A stretch of 64,000 nt of DNA from Rariglobus hedericola (GTDB taxonomy: Bacteria; Verrucomicrobiota; Verrucomicrobiia; Opitutales; Opitutaceae). Of the stretch, positions 17,139 through 25,380 are shown one piece after another. The translations under genes and the position numbers were made by a program. Below the pieces are notes generated by a model that made no database searches, had not been told where the DNA came from, and saw only the letters and a program-made list of their open reading frames with translations. Position 1 is the stretch's first letter. The number at the start of each line of letters is the position of its first letter. Where the stretch lies: the NCBI RefSeq assembly GCF_007559335.1, contig NZ_VMBG01000001.1, forward strand, positions 620,001 to 684,000, given 5' to 3'.

Positions 17139-17956
17139 CAGGCTTTGTTTTCCATGCGCATCGTCAGACGCACAATTTCCTTATCGAAGAAGTTGCTGCC
17201 GAGGCCGGCATCCACCGTGACCGTGGTTGCGTTGAGTCCGCTGCTGCGTTCGCTGAGAAGGAACACCGCGGTGTTGGCGACTTCCTGCGTGGCGAGATTG
17301 CGTTTACGGAGGGTGAGTTTTTCCGCGTAGAGATAGCTCTCCAAATATCCGGGGATGCCCGCCGAGGCACTGGTTTTGAGCGGCCCGGCGCCGACGACGT
17401 TGAAGCGGACCTCGCTGTGATCGCTGAAGGATTTGGCGAGAAAACGTGATGCGGAATCGAGAGCCGCCTTGATCGGCCCCATGTAGCCGTAGTTGTCCGG
17501 CGTCACGAGCAGCGACGAGATGCCGATGGTCACGACCGAAGCGTGTTTTGCGAGCAACGGCTTGAAGGCGTTGGCGACTTCGACGAGCGAGAAAGCCGAG
17601 ATCGCGGTGGCCTGCAGAAAATCTTTGCGCTTGGTCTCGTGGAAGGGCTTGAAGCCCTCGCTGTAGTTGGCGAAAGCGATCGAGTGAACGATGCCGTGGA
17701 TCGTCTCGTAGCCGGCGGCGCGAATCTCGGCGGCGAGCAACTCCGCAGAGCCCTCGGCCTCGACATCGCAAACGAACACCGGCTTTCCGGCGAGCGTGGC
17801 TTCAAGCGAGGCTTTGCGGGCGGGTGAACGCACGCTGTAGAGAACGGTGGCGCCCTGCTCCTCCAGCGTCTTCGCGGTGAACCACGCGACGCTTTTCTTG
17901 TTGGCGACGCCGATCACGAGGATCGTCTTGCCGGTGAGATTGAGGAAATCGCTCAT
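17138..17956 (-). CDS. fabI: Enoyl-ACP reductase FabI
   Basis: NAD(P)H-dependent last reduction of fatty acid elongation. The 272-residue SDR-fold protein has the FabI-type N-terminus LTGKTILVIGVANKKSVAW. The catalytic pair is in DNYGYMGPIKAALDS (Tyr-x6-Lys). A C-terminal glycine-rich stretch follows (GAGPLKTSASAGIPGY, TVTVDAGLGS). Length is normal. Its start overlaps the fabZ stop by 4 bases and its stop shares a base with the oleA start. Being the fabI copy next to fabZ and oleA rather than next to fabD, it may be dedicated to the coupled pathway, or it may be the only copy. Confidence 0.9.
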   Translation of the reverse strand: MSDFLNLTGKTILVIGVANKKSVAWFTAKTLEEQGATVLYSVRSPARKASLEATLAGKPVFVCDVEAEGSAELLAAEIRAAGYETIHGIVHSIAFANYSEGFKPFHETKRKDFLQATAISAFSLVEVANAFKPLLAKHASVVTIGISSLLVTPDNYGYMGPIKAALDSASRFLAKSFSDHSEVRFNVVGAGPLKTSASAGIPGYLESYLYAEKLTLRKRNLATQEVANTAVFLLSERSSGLNATTVTVDAGLGSNFFDKEIVRLTMRMENKA

Positions 17957-18417
17957 TGCTGCGCCTGCTGCTGCTGGCCCTCGGGGGTCTTCCAGGCGAC
18001 GGCGAAATCAACCGTCAGCACGCGCGTGCCGTCGGCTTTTTTAACAGCACCGTTCATCATGGTGAAACCGCCCATCATTTCCTTTTTTTTCACTTCGATG
18101 ACGATCTGGTCGCCGGGGTAAACCGGGTTGCGGAAGCGCACGTCGGAGATCTTGGCGAGAAGCGGCACGCCTTCACCCGGTTTCGCGCCGGCGGCCTGTG
18201 CCTGACGGGCCATGAAAAGAGCGCCGGTCTGAAACACCGCTTCACACAACAACACGCCGGGCGTGATCGGGGCATTCGGATAATGCCCCTTGTAGAAATC
18301 TTCCTCGGCGCGCCAAGTGCGGCGGGCAACGAGTCCGTCGGCTGTCTCGGACACGATATCGTCAACAAACAGGAAAGGCGGACGGTGCGGGATGAGGTCG
18401 GTGACAGCTTGTGACAT
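17953..18417 (-). CDS. fabZ: FabZ-type 3-hydroxyacyl-ACP dehydratase
   Basis: Hot-dog-fold dehydratase that makes trans-2-enoyl-ACP. The 154-residue protein begins MSQAVTDLIPHRPPFLFVDDI, the usual LPHRPPFL(L/F)VD N-terminus. It has the catalytic His in KGHYPNAPITPGVLLCEA and the Glu in the same helix, followed by FQTGALFMA. The frame opens 13 codons earlier, but the Met before the family N-terminus is preferred. It heads the fabZ-fabI-oleA-oleB overlap cluster. A long Gln tail (TPEGQQQQAQQ) closes the protein. Confidence 0.88.
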   Translation of the reverse strand: MSQAVTDLIPHRPPFLFVDDIVSETADGLVARRTWRAEEDFYKGHYPNAPITPGVLLCEAVFQTGALFMARQAQAAGAKPGEGVPLLAKISDVRFRNPVYPGDQIVIEVKKKEMMGGFTMMNGAVKKADGTRVLTVDFAVAWKTPEGQQQQAQQ

Positions 18418-18478
18418 GGGAACGTAAACCACACCGTTCCCGCCCCGTTCCTGCAAGTTTGGAAATAGCCCCCCTGCC

Positions 18479-19303
18479 CTATTGCAGGCCGTTCCAAATC
18501 GGGCCCTTTGTCGCGATCACCGGACCCTGTTTCACCGATTGCGGCTGCGGGGTGTCATAAGGTGCCAATTGGAAAACCGGGAGCACGGGCTTGCCGTTGA
18601 GCATTTCATAATGATCGCCCCGTTTTTCGATGAGCAAATAGGAGGCAAACACGCCGCCGCCGCGCTCACCGATGAGCACATCGATGTCCACCACTTCGCC
18701 GGCCTTGAGATCTATCCAGTCGCCAGCCTTGAGGTAGCCGCTGGCGGCAGGCTGGCCGGGTGGCTCGGGCGACTTCCATTTCACGGAAGGCGTGGTGATT
18801 TCCTTCCAGTTGCTCAGAAGCACGTTTTTCCCGTTGATCGCCACGCTGCACACTTCCTCGCCGTAGCCCCAGAAACGCCACTGTCCGGAGGTGGGCGGAG
18901 AGATTTGGCCTTTGTAGTGAATAAGCCAGAACATCGGTTTCACAATGCCGTCCACTCCAAACGCCTTGGGTGCGGCGTTGGCTGAAATGAGCGGGATAAA
19001 CACCTGCGTCGTGTAAAGTGGGCGGGCGGCGCGAAAATACCGGTTCAACACGCTTTCGTCCCACTTGCTCGCGATGAATTCATCGACCAGCCGGCCATAG
19101 GCGGGAATGTCCATCTTCATGGGTTTACGCGCCTGGTCCTGTTTCAAATCGTAAAGAATGCCGACCATCGCCGCGCTACTCGCCTCGGCCGAGCCGAATT
19201 CAGAGCGGGACACGGTTTGCGCTCCGAGCGAACCGACCCAAAAAAAGACGATCAACGCAATGACAGGGACGTGGGGCATGGCTGAGAATTTGCACGGTTT
19301 CAT
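18479..19303 (-). CDS. Secreted protein with a PA14-like domain
   Basis: No precise function recognised. The protein of about 274 residues has an N-terminal signal peptide (VPVIALIVFFWVGSLGAQ). The middle part resembles PA14 carbohydrate-binding domains: PLYTTQVFIPLISANAA, then ISPPTSGQWRFWGYGEEVCSVAINGKNVLLSNW, followed by DWIDLKAGEVVDIDVLIGERGGG and a short C-terminal tail. Such secreted PA14-like proteins are common in Verrucomicrobiota. Several Met codons could start it; I use the one at 19303, which gives a basic n-region before the hydrophobic core. It lies 32 bases after a glycosyltransferase gene on the same strand. Confidence 0.55.
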   Translation of the reverse strand: MKPCKFSAMPHVPVIALIVFFWVGSLGAQTVSRSEFGSAEASSAAMVGILYDLKQDQARKPMKMDIPAYGRLVDEFIASKWDESVLNRYFRAARPLYTTQVFIPLISANAAPKAFGVDGIVKPMFWLIHYKGQISPPTSGQWRFWGYGEEVCSVAINGKNVLLSNWKEITTPSVKWKSPEPPGQPAASGYLKAGDWIDLKAGEVVDIDVLIGERGGGVFASYLLIEKRGDHYEMLNGKPVLPVFQLAPYDTPQPQSVKQGPVIATKGPIWNGLQ

Positions 19304-19335
19304 CGAAGTGAAAACCACAAACATCTGCCTCAGAT

Positions 19336-20301
19336 TCATCCCTCCAACGCGCGCAGGATACCGCCGACATCGGCCATGATATCCTCGCGATTGGCATTAC
19401 GCTCCTTGCCGACTGGTCCCTCGCCTGCCGGAACCACCGCACGATAATCCAATCGCGCCGCGCGCGCCCAGTGCTCGAAACACGGGTTCACATACGACCG
19501 ATTAAAAAACTCCACCACGCGCGTTCCTTCGCGGCAGAAAACGACATTCGCCAGCCCCGCGCCATGAGGTGCCACCACGACTCGCGCCGCCGCAAACGCC
19601 GCCACTTGCTCGCGCCAAGACATCGCCTCCAACTGCAACTTCACAAACCCGCGCCGCTCTAGCTGCGCCCACAATTCGCCTTCGTTGCCCACCCGCCGTC
19701 GCGTCGCGTTTTCCCGCGTGATGTAGAGTTTCTCACCGAAGCCCGACACCGGCAGTTGTTGCCCAAACGCAAATACTCTCACCGTTTCCACCGTCCGCGC
19801 GTCCATCGTCACCACGGGTGGAATCACCAGCGTCTCGCACACCCAATGTCCGTGCCGTGTCGCCGAAACCACCCGCTGTTTAAACCCGGCCAATGCGCAC
19901 ACTTCGCTGATGAACGGCGCGCGGTCATGCGCGATTACGTTCTCCGCCTCATCGGCACGCAGGCTCAACCAGCGTGGAAACTCCTCCAGCAACCAGTGCG
20001 CGTAACCTTTACCCAAATTCACCGCGACCACCGCAGTCCGTCCCTCCACCGGCGTCGGCGGCCCCATCCATCGGTAGTTCTGCAACCAATGCCGCCCGTC
20101 GCCGCGGTAACCAAAATTCCGCGTCAGGTCGCTGACGACTGTCGCGCCGTCCGGCGTCAGCACGATACCCGCATCATAGACCCGTCCGCCCGCTAGCACG
20201 ACGACGCCGCGTTCATCGCGCGCGGCGCCGAAACGCGGCAGCACCGCGTCCAGCGTTTCATATGAAACCGGCGACGGGTAATGGGACCGACGACCACTCA
20301 C
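19336..20301 (-). CDS. Glycosyltransferase family 61 protein
   Basis: Predicted glycosyltransferase of the GT61/DUF563 type, acting on surface or secreted glycans. The 321-residue protein carries the family's late signatures: EKLYITRENATRRRVGNE, a GF.K..LE.MSWREQVAAF helix, and ARVVVAPHGAGLANVVF with an EFFNR after it. The N-terminal half has GKGYAHWLLEEFPRW, also typical. The start is GTG, the only usable codon near the frame opening, 6 bases after the helicase stop, so it is transcribed with the DEAD-box gene. The acceptor and sugar are unknown. Confidence 0.78.
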   Translation of the reverse strand: MSGRRSHYPSPVSYETLDAVLPRFGAARDERGVVVLAGGRVYDAGIVLTPDGATVVSDLTRNFGYRGDGRHWLQNYRWMGPPTPVEGRTAVVAVNLGKGYAHWLLEEFPRWLSLRADEAENVIAHDRAPFISEVCALAGFKQRVVSATRHGHWVCETLVIPPVVTMDARTVETVRVFAFGQQLPVSGFGEKLYITRENATRRRVGNEGELWAQLERRGFVKLQLEAMSWREQVAAFAAARVVVAPHGAGLANVVFCREGTRVVEFFNRSYVNPCFEHWARAARLDYRAVVPAGEGPVGKERNANREDIMADVGGILRALEG

Positions 20302-20307
20302 GACGTA

Positions 20308-21663
20308 TCAACGCTTCCGTCCCGGCGGCGTGCGCGGAGACCACGAGAAATACTCTTTCGGTTCTTCCTGTCCGGGGCGAATGGTCTTCTCCGCCGAGGC
20401 GGATTTCGGCGCAGGTGCCGTCGGAGGCAGTCCGGCGGCTTCGCGAAGTTTGTCCTTCTTGCTCTTGCGCGCGCCCTTGATCCCACCGGTCTGCACCGGG
20501 GCCGGCACGATGGTCTCCATGGGCTCGAGTCCGGGGAGCTGCTCGCGCTCGATCGAGAGTTTGTTGCGCTTTTCGATCACGCGAAAATGCGCGTCGGTCT
20601 CCGCGCTGATGAAGCTCACGGCGACCCCACTCTCCCCTGCCCGTCCGGTCCGTCCGATCCGGTGCGTGTAGTCGTCCGGCGAACGCGGCAGGTCGTAGTT
20701 CACGACCACGGGCAGGCTCGCGATATCGATGCCACGCGACGCGAGGTCGGTGGCGATGAGCACGCGGACCTTGCTTGCCTTGAAATCCGCGAGTGCCTGG
20801 GTGCGGGCGCCTTGGCTTTGCTCGCCATGAAGGGCGGCGGCGGGAATCCCGGAGCGATTCAGTTTTTCGGCGACGTGCTCGGTCGCGTATTTGGTGGCGA
20901 CGAAAACGAGGACGCGCGTCCAGCCATTCAACTCGATCAGATTACGGAGGAGTTGCGTGCGCATCGGCACATCGACCTCGAAAGCGCGTTGCTGGATGTC
21001 CGGCGCATCGGCCGGCTCGGACGGCATCTCGATGCGTGTCGGATTCAGGAGAAGGTTCTCCGCAAGTTTCCAGACCGCCGGAGGAAATGTCGCCGAAAAG
21101 AGCAGGCTCTGCCGGCGTGCCGGTAGCAGGGCGATGATGCGATTCAATTCATCCGCAAATCCGAGTGCGAAGAGCCGGTCGGCTTCGTCCAGCACCAACG
21201 TGCCGACATGCGACAGCGACACGGAGTTGTGATCGATCAGATCGAGTAAGCGGCCGGGCGTCGCCACGATGATGTCGGCACCGCCGCCGAGGGCCATCAT
21301 CTGCGGGTTGATGGAAACACCGCCGACGGCGACGAGTGTTTTGAGCGCGGAATCCTGCGCAAGATGCTGGCTGTAGTCCTGGATTTCACCCGCGATCTGC
21401 GCCGCGAGTTCGCGTGTCGGCACAAGAATGAGCGCGCGCACGTAACGGCCGCGACCACGCGGGCCGTCCGTCACCAAACGCTCGATGATCGGCAGGACAA
21501 ACGCCGCAGTCTTGCCCGAACCGGTTTGCGCCGAAGCCCACACATCGCCGCCGCGCAAGATGGGCGGAATCGCGGCGGACTGAATGGGGGTCGGCGCGAG
21601 GTAGCCACGCTCGGTCAGAGCTTGCAGGATCGGCGCGGACAGCCCGAGGGAGGAAAACGACAT
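20308..21663 (-). CDS. DEAD-box ATP-dependent RNA helicase (RhlE-like)
   Basis: RNA remodelling ATPase, probably in ribosome assembly or mRNA decay. The 451-residue protein has the Q motif (FSSLGLSAPILQALTERGY, PTPIQSAAIP), motif I AQTGSGKT, Ia PTREL, II DEAD, III SATFPP, V DLASRGIDI and VI HRIGRTGRAG. The last 70 residues are basic and Pro/Lys-rich (GARKSKKDKLREAAG, ending TPPGRKR), as in RhlE-type proteins. Length is normal for the family. It follows gpx on the same strand, with an inverted repeat between them. Confidence 0.9.
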   Translation of the reverse strand: MSFSSLGLSAPILQALTERGYLAPTPIQSAAIPPILRGGDVWASAQTGSGKTAAFVLPIIERLVTDGPRGRGRYVRALILVPTRELAAQIAGEIQDYSQHLAQDSALKTLVAVGGVSINPQMMALGGGADIIVATPGRLLDLIDHNSVSLSHVGTLVLDEADRLFALGFADELNRIIALLPARRQSLLFSATFPPAVWKLAENLLLNPTRIEMPSEPADAPDIQQRAFEVDVPMRTQLLRNLIELNGWTRVLVFVATKYATEHVAEKLNRSGIPAAALHGEQSQGARTQALADFKASKVRVLIATDLASRGIDIASLPVVVNYDLPRSPDDYTHRIGRTGRAGESGVAVSFISAETDAHFRVIEKRNKLSIEREQLPGLEPMETIVPAPVQTGGIKGARKSKKDKLREAAGLPPTAPAPKSASAEKTIRPGQEEPKEYFSWSPRTPPGRKR

Positions 21664-21701
21664 GGCTCAGAGATGCGCGTAGTCCGTGAGGAAGGGAACG
21701 T

Positions 21702-21785
21702 CGGAATTTTTGACAGGATTAACAGGATACAATCTGGGATGAATTCATCCTGCCTTATAGCCCGTCCATCCTGTCCAAAATTCCG
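21702..21785. repeat. Inverted repeat of the GACAGGAT type between gpx and the helicase gene
   Basis: Arms 21702-21719 and 21768-21785 pair 17 of 18 bases. The left arm holds TTGACAGGATTAACAGGAT and the right holds ATCCTGTCC. A perfect 14-bp palindrome GGATGAATTCATCC (21737-21750) is nested inside. It occupies most of the 127-base gap. The look is that of a non-coding REP-like repeat, not a terminator, as no T-run follows on the minus strand. Confidence 0.7.
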
Positions 21786-21790
21786 AATTC

Positions 21791-22339
21791 TTACTTCGGC
21801 GCCAACGCAGCCTCGACGGCGGCGATCAACTCGGTGGATTCGGGTGCAACCTTCGACTCGTAGCGGGCGATCACCTGGCCGTCGCGACCGACGAGGAACT
21901 TGTTGAAATTCCAGCCGATCTTACCGGGGAATTTCGAACCTTCGCCGGACAAGAACGTATAGAGCGGCGCACGACCGGAACCGTTGACCTCGAGCTTCGA
22001 AAACAGCGGGAACTTCACATCGAACTTCGTGGAGCAAAACGCGGCGATTTCTTCCTCGGTGCCCGGCTCTTGTCCGCCGAACTGGTTGCAGGGGAAACCG
22101 AGAACGACGAGGCCGCGCTCCTTGTAGGTGGCGTAAAGCGCCTCGAGGCCGGTGTATTGCTTCGTGTAGCCGCACTTCGACGCGACGTTGACGATGAGCA
22201 ACACCTTGCCGCGGTAGGCGTCGAGGGAGACGTCGGTGCCCTTGATGTCTTTGACGGTGATATCGAAAACGGATTCGGCGGCGTGCATGGTGGTGACGGA
22301 AGCGGTAAAGAGAGCGGTCAGAAGGAGCAGGAGTTTCAT
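21791..22339 (-). CDS. Exported glutathione-peroxidase-family protein
   Basis: Thiol peroxidase that reduces peroxides, using thioredoxin or glutathione. The 182-residue protein has an N-terminal signal peptide (MKLLLLLTALFTASVTTMHA), so it probably acts in the periplasm. It carries the catalytic Cys56 in NVASKCGYTKQY (Cys, not selenocysteine), Gln in GFPCNQFGGQEPG and Trp in KIGWNFNKFLV, together the Cys-Gln-Trp-Asn tetrad. Length without the leader is typical. It follows the FAD oxidoreductase on the same strand after 29 bases. Confidence 0.9.
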   Translation of the reverse strand: MKLLLLLTALFTASVTTMHAAESVFDITVKDIKGTDVSLDAYRGKVLLIVNVASKCGYTKQYTGLEALYATYKERGLVVLGFPCNQFGGQEPGTEEEIAAFCSTKFDVKFPLFSKLEVNGSGRAPLYTFLSGEGSKFPGKIGWNFNKFLVGRDGQVIARYESKVAPESTELIAAVEAALAPK

Positions 22340-22368
22340 TTTAGTGGGTAACGAAATAACGGACGGGA

Positions 22369-23817
22369 TCAGGCAACGGACGCCTGCTGTTTCAATGCGA
22401 AGAGGTATTTGTCGATCTTGTTGGAGGTGATCACGCCGTAATTAATGGTGCCCAACCAGCCCGACATGATGATGCCGACGCTGCCGGCGTGGAAGAGGCC
22501 GGGGAGCTTTTCGGACAAATTCATCGAGACCGGCAGGCCTTCAAACTTCGTGCCGAATGAGGTGCCTTGGAAATGAGTCGTATATCGCTCGATGGTGCGT
22601 GGTGTGGCCGCCTCCTTCCAATCGATTTTGGCGCGCACATCCGGGATGTATTTTTCGAGAGCCACGATGCTCTCTTCGATCATGCGTTCTTTTTCCTTTT
22701 CGTAGTCTTCCTCCGAAAGCGAATTCCAGTCGGGGTAACGGCCGTTTAGGGACGCGACCACGGTGTAGCGGTCCGAGCCGGGGCGCGTGTCGGGATAATA
22801 CACCGAGAACGTGCGGCTCGTCGTGTTGATGGAAGTGAGTTCCTCGTTGCTGTAAGCCGGCGCTTCCGAGGTGAACACGAGGTCGCCGATGTGCGGGATT
22901 GACTCGCCCTTGCGGATGCCGAGATAGACCTGACACGAGCTGGTGTTGATGCGCACGGCCTTGGCCTGCTCGATGAAATCGGCTGGGAAGTTCTCTTCGC
23001 CGGCGAGGCGGAAGATGGTGTTCTTGATGTTGGCGTTGGAAAGAATCGCCTTGGCGCGGATGACGCGGCCGCTCTTGGCGACGATACCGCAGGCCACTTT
23101 TTTACCGTCACGCTCTTCGATGAGGATTTTATCGACGAGGACTTTTTTGCGAAGCTCGACGCCGTTTTTACGGAGCTCGTCGGCCATTTTTTCAATGAGC
23201 ACGTCGGAGCCTCCTTGGAACGTGAACACGCCCGCACCCATGAAATTGGAGAACACGATGCCGAAGGTGATCGCGGGATCATCGAAGTTGGAACCGTTGG
23301 CGTAGGAGATCGGCTCCATCAGCAGGCGGTGCACATCGGGACGGCCGGGGAAGAACCGGTTGAACATCTGCCCGGTGGTCTCGGTATTGTTATCGTAGTA
23401 GTTCATCGCCCGCAGATGGTCGTAGAACGATTCGACCTGGGCCAAAGGAAGTTTGAACTGCTCGACGAGCACGCGGGTGTAATCCTCGCGGGTGAAGGTG
23501 GTCCACACGTCCATCTGCGGGTTCACGAACCGCACGTCCTTGAGTTGGTGAATGGAGTCGGCGATTTCCTTGGTCCAGTAACGGCGGCAGCTCTTGATCA
23601 TGCCGCTCGGGAAACCGTGCAGGGAGATGTCGAAGATGTGACCGCCCTTGCGGGTGAACCACGTGGCGAGGCCTCCGAACTGGTAGTGGTGTTCAAGGAG
23701 GAGGACCTTGTGTCCGGCCTTCGCGAGCACGTTCGCGCCAGTCATGCCGCCAAGGCCGGAGCCAATGACGATGACGTCGTATTCATCTGCAACACCTTTG
23801 AGCCAGTCGTAAGCCAT
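22369..23817 (-). CDS. FAD-dependent oxidoreductase, CrtI/CrtISO/RetSat family (copy 1)
   Basis: Likely acts on a polyene, retinoid-like or acyl substrate; the substrate is not predictable. The 482-residue protein has the Rossmann FAD fingerprint [30 protein letters not shown] at about residues 15-44, then [15 protein letters not shown]. The middle has the [19 protein letters not shown] region and the C-terminal FAD box [24 protein letters not shown]. These are phytoene-desaturase and carotenoid-isomerase family features. No carotenoid gene (crtB, crtE) is in the window. A second, clearly related but divergent member lies at 28.5-30.0 kb. Confidence 0.8.
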   Translation of the reverse strand: MAYDWLKGVADEYDVIVIGSGLGGMTGANVLAKAGHKVLLLEHHYQFGGLATWFTRKGGHIFDISLHGFPSGMIKSCRRYWTKEIADSIHQLKDVRFVNPQMDVWTTFTREDYTRVLVEQFKLPLAQVESFYDHLRAMNYYDNNTETTGQMFNRFFPGRPDVHRLLMEPISYANGSNFDDPAITFGIVFSNFMGAGVFTFQGGSDVLIEKMADELRKNGVELRKKVLVDKILIEERDGKKVACGIVAKSGRVIRAKAILSNANIKNTIFRLAGEENFPADFIEQAKAVRINTSSCQVYLGIRKGESIPHIGDLVFTSEAPAYSNEELTSINTTSRTFSVYYPDTRPGSDRYTVVASLNGRYPDWNSLSEEDYEKEKERMIEESIVALEKYIPDVRAKIDWKEAATPRTIERYTTHFQGTSFGTKFEGLPVSMNLSEKLPGLFHAGSVGIIMSGWLGTINYGVITSNKIDKYLFALKQQASVA

Positions 23818-23868
23818 GCGGGTAAAGGAAACGAGTGAAGGCGCGCGGCGGACGGGCGCAAGGGGGTT

Positions 23869-24765
23869 TTATCCAACCACCGTCAGCACGATGCCGGTCA
23901 GGATGCCGAGGACCGGGATGATCTTTTGGCGTCCGTTGGCTTCTTTGAAGAGCCACAGGCTGCCCGCAAACGCCACCAAGGTGCTGCCTCGGCGCAAACT
24001 GGAGACAAGCGAGACCAGGGCCTCGGGGTTGCGGAGGGCGTCGAAATAAAGGAAGTCGGCAATCAGCAGGGCGAACGAAATACCGAGAATCGTCCAGCGC
24101 CATTGGAACGTGTTGCGCGGCCACCAGCGCAGTTTCCATCCGATGACGAGCGGCAGAAAAATGAGCGCGAGGTAGATCGAAAACCAACACTGCACGGTCC
24201 CGGCTCGAAAGCCGGCATGCGCCATGAGGAACTTATCGTAGAGTCCACTGACCGCGCCGAGCAAAGTCCCGGCAAGGAGCCAGGCGATCGCTTTGTTTTT
24301 ATGGAAGTGAATGCCTTCGCGGGCACCGGCGAGTGACAAGCCGACGAAGGACGCGAGGGTGATCCCCACGCCCAGCATCTCGATCCAGTTCGGACGCTCA
24401 CCGAGGACGAGCAGCGCACCAAAGAGCGTCCACATGGGACCGGTCGAGCGGATGGGCGCAGCGATGGAAAGCGGCAGGCTCTTGAGAGCGAAATAACTGC
24501 ACAGCCAGGACGCCGCAACGATGGTGGATTTGAGCAGTAGTTGCAGGTGTTGCGTGCCGGTCAACGCATCGACTTGCAATGCCACCGGCAGCGCCACCAG
24601 CGCGGAGTTGTCTAGGGCGAGCAACAGGAGCCAGACCGCCGTGCTGCATACGTTGGCAAAAAACAGCACCGGCAGCACGGCATTATCGCGCACCGCATGC
24701 TTCGTGCTCAGGTCGTAAAACCCGAGGAAGAAGGCGGACAATAAACTGGCGGCAATCCAGGGCAT
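23869..24765 (-). CDS. EamA/DMT-family transporter
   Basis: Inner-membrane drug/metabolite-type permease of unknown substrate. The 298-residue protein has about ten hydrophobic segments in two EamA halves: MPWIAASLLSAFFLGFYDLSTKH first, APIRSTGPMWTLFGALLVLGERPNW in the first half, and LVSLVSSLRRGSTLVAFAGSLWLFKEANGRQK in the second. Both halves end in the E(R/A)xxx segment common in DMT proteins. I start at the second Met of the frame, right before the first helix. Neighbours do not suggest a substrate. Confidence 0.75.
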   Translation of the reverse strand: MPWIAASLLSAFFLGFYDLSTKHAVRDNAVLPVLFFANVCSTAVWLLLLALDNSALVALPVALQVDALTGTQHLQLLLKSTIVAASWLCSYFALKSLPLSIAAPIRSTGPMWTLFGALLVLGERPNWIEMLGVGITLASFVGLSLAGAREGIHFHKNKAIAWLLAGTLLGAVSGLYDKFLMAHAGFRAGTVQCWFSIYLALIFLPLVIGWKLRWWPRNTFQWRWTILGISFALLIADFLYFDALRNPEALVSLVSSLRRGSTLVAFAGSLWLFKEANGRQKIIPVLGILTGIVLTVVG

Positions 24766-24863
24766 AAAACCCTCAGGACTGCCTGCGTCGTGAACCTCAC
24801 GCAAGCGTCACGTCAACCGACGGGTGCCTCGGCCTCCATCGGGCGCGTCCTGCGCGGGACACC

Positions 24864-25268
24864 TCAATCGAGGGTGATCTTCACCGAGACGTTGCCCTTG
24901 GTCGCCTTCGAGTAGGCGCACATCGCATGAGCCTTGGCCACGACATGCTCGGCCTTGTGTTCGTCGAGACCGGGAATGCTCACCAACAACTCGACAGAGA
25001 ACGGCTGCGGTCCTTCCGGATGCAGCTGCACATGCGCGGTCACGGTGATGCCGTCGTCCGCATGGCCCGACTCCTTGGCGATGTATTTGACCGCGCCGTT
25101 GAAACAGGCCGCCCAAGCTGCACCGAACAGATGCTCAGGAGTAAGGCCTTGGGAGTTTTCGGCCGAAGGAGCCTTAAAATGGAGATTAAAGCCTTCTTGG
25201 GCGGTTTCGACGGAACCGGTGCGGCCGCCTTGGGAGATCGTTTCTGCGATGGGAGGAAGGGTGCTCAT
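24864..25268 (-). CDS. ohr: Organic hydroperoxide resistance protein Ohr (OsmC/Ohr family)
   Basis: Dithiol peroxidase that reduces organic and fatty-acid hydroperoxides with lipoylated partners. The 134-residue protein has the first reactive Cys in AAWAACFNGAV (C55) and the second in AKAHAMCAYSKATKGN, with the OsmC-fold strands between. Length is slightly short of typical Ohr (about 140). It stands divergent from trhO across about 110 bases. A MarR-type OhrR gene, often adjacent in other bacteria, is not visible in the window. Confidence 0.9.
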   Translation of the reverse strand: MSTLPPIAETISQGGRTGSVETAQEGFNLHFKAPSAENSQGLTPEHLFGAAWAACFNGAVKYIAKESGHADDGITVTAHVQLHPEGPQPFSVELLVSIPGLDEHKAEHVVAKAHAMCAYSKATKGNVSVKITLD

Positions 25269-25380
25269 GCTGCGGTTAGTCCCTACGCAAGGCTGAGCGT
25301 TCCGGATTCATTCATACAAAACCGGTGCAAATATCCGCGCTTGGCGAAACCTCGGCGAGGCCTTCACAGTGCACCCAGCC

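Noticed and set aside
21791-22339. Selenocysteine in the glutathione-peroxidase-like protein
   Set aside because: The active-site codon is an ordinary Cys and no in-frame UGA or SECIS-like hairpin is needed.
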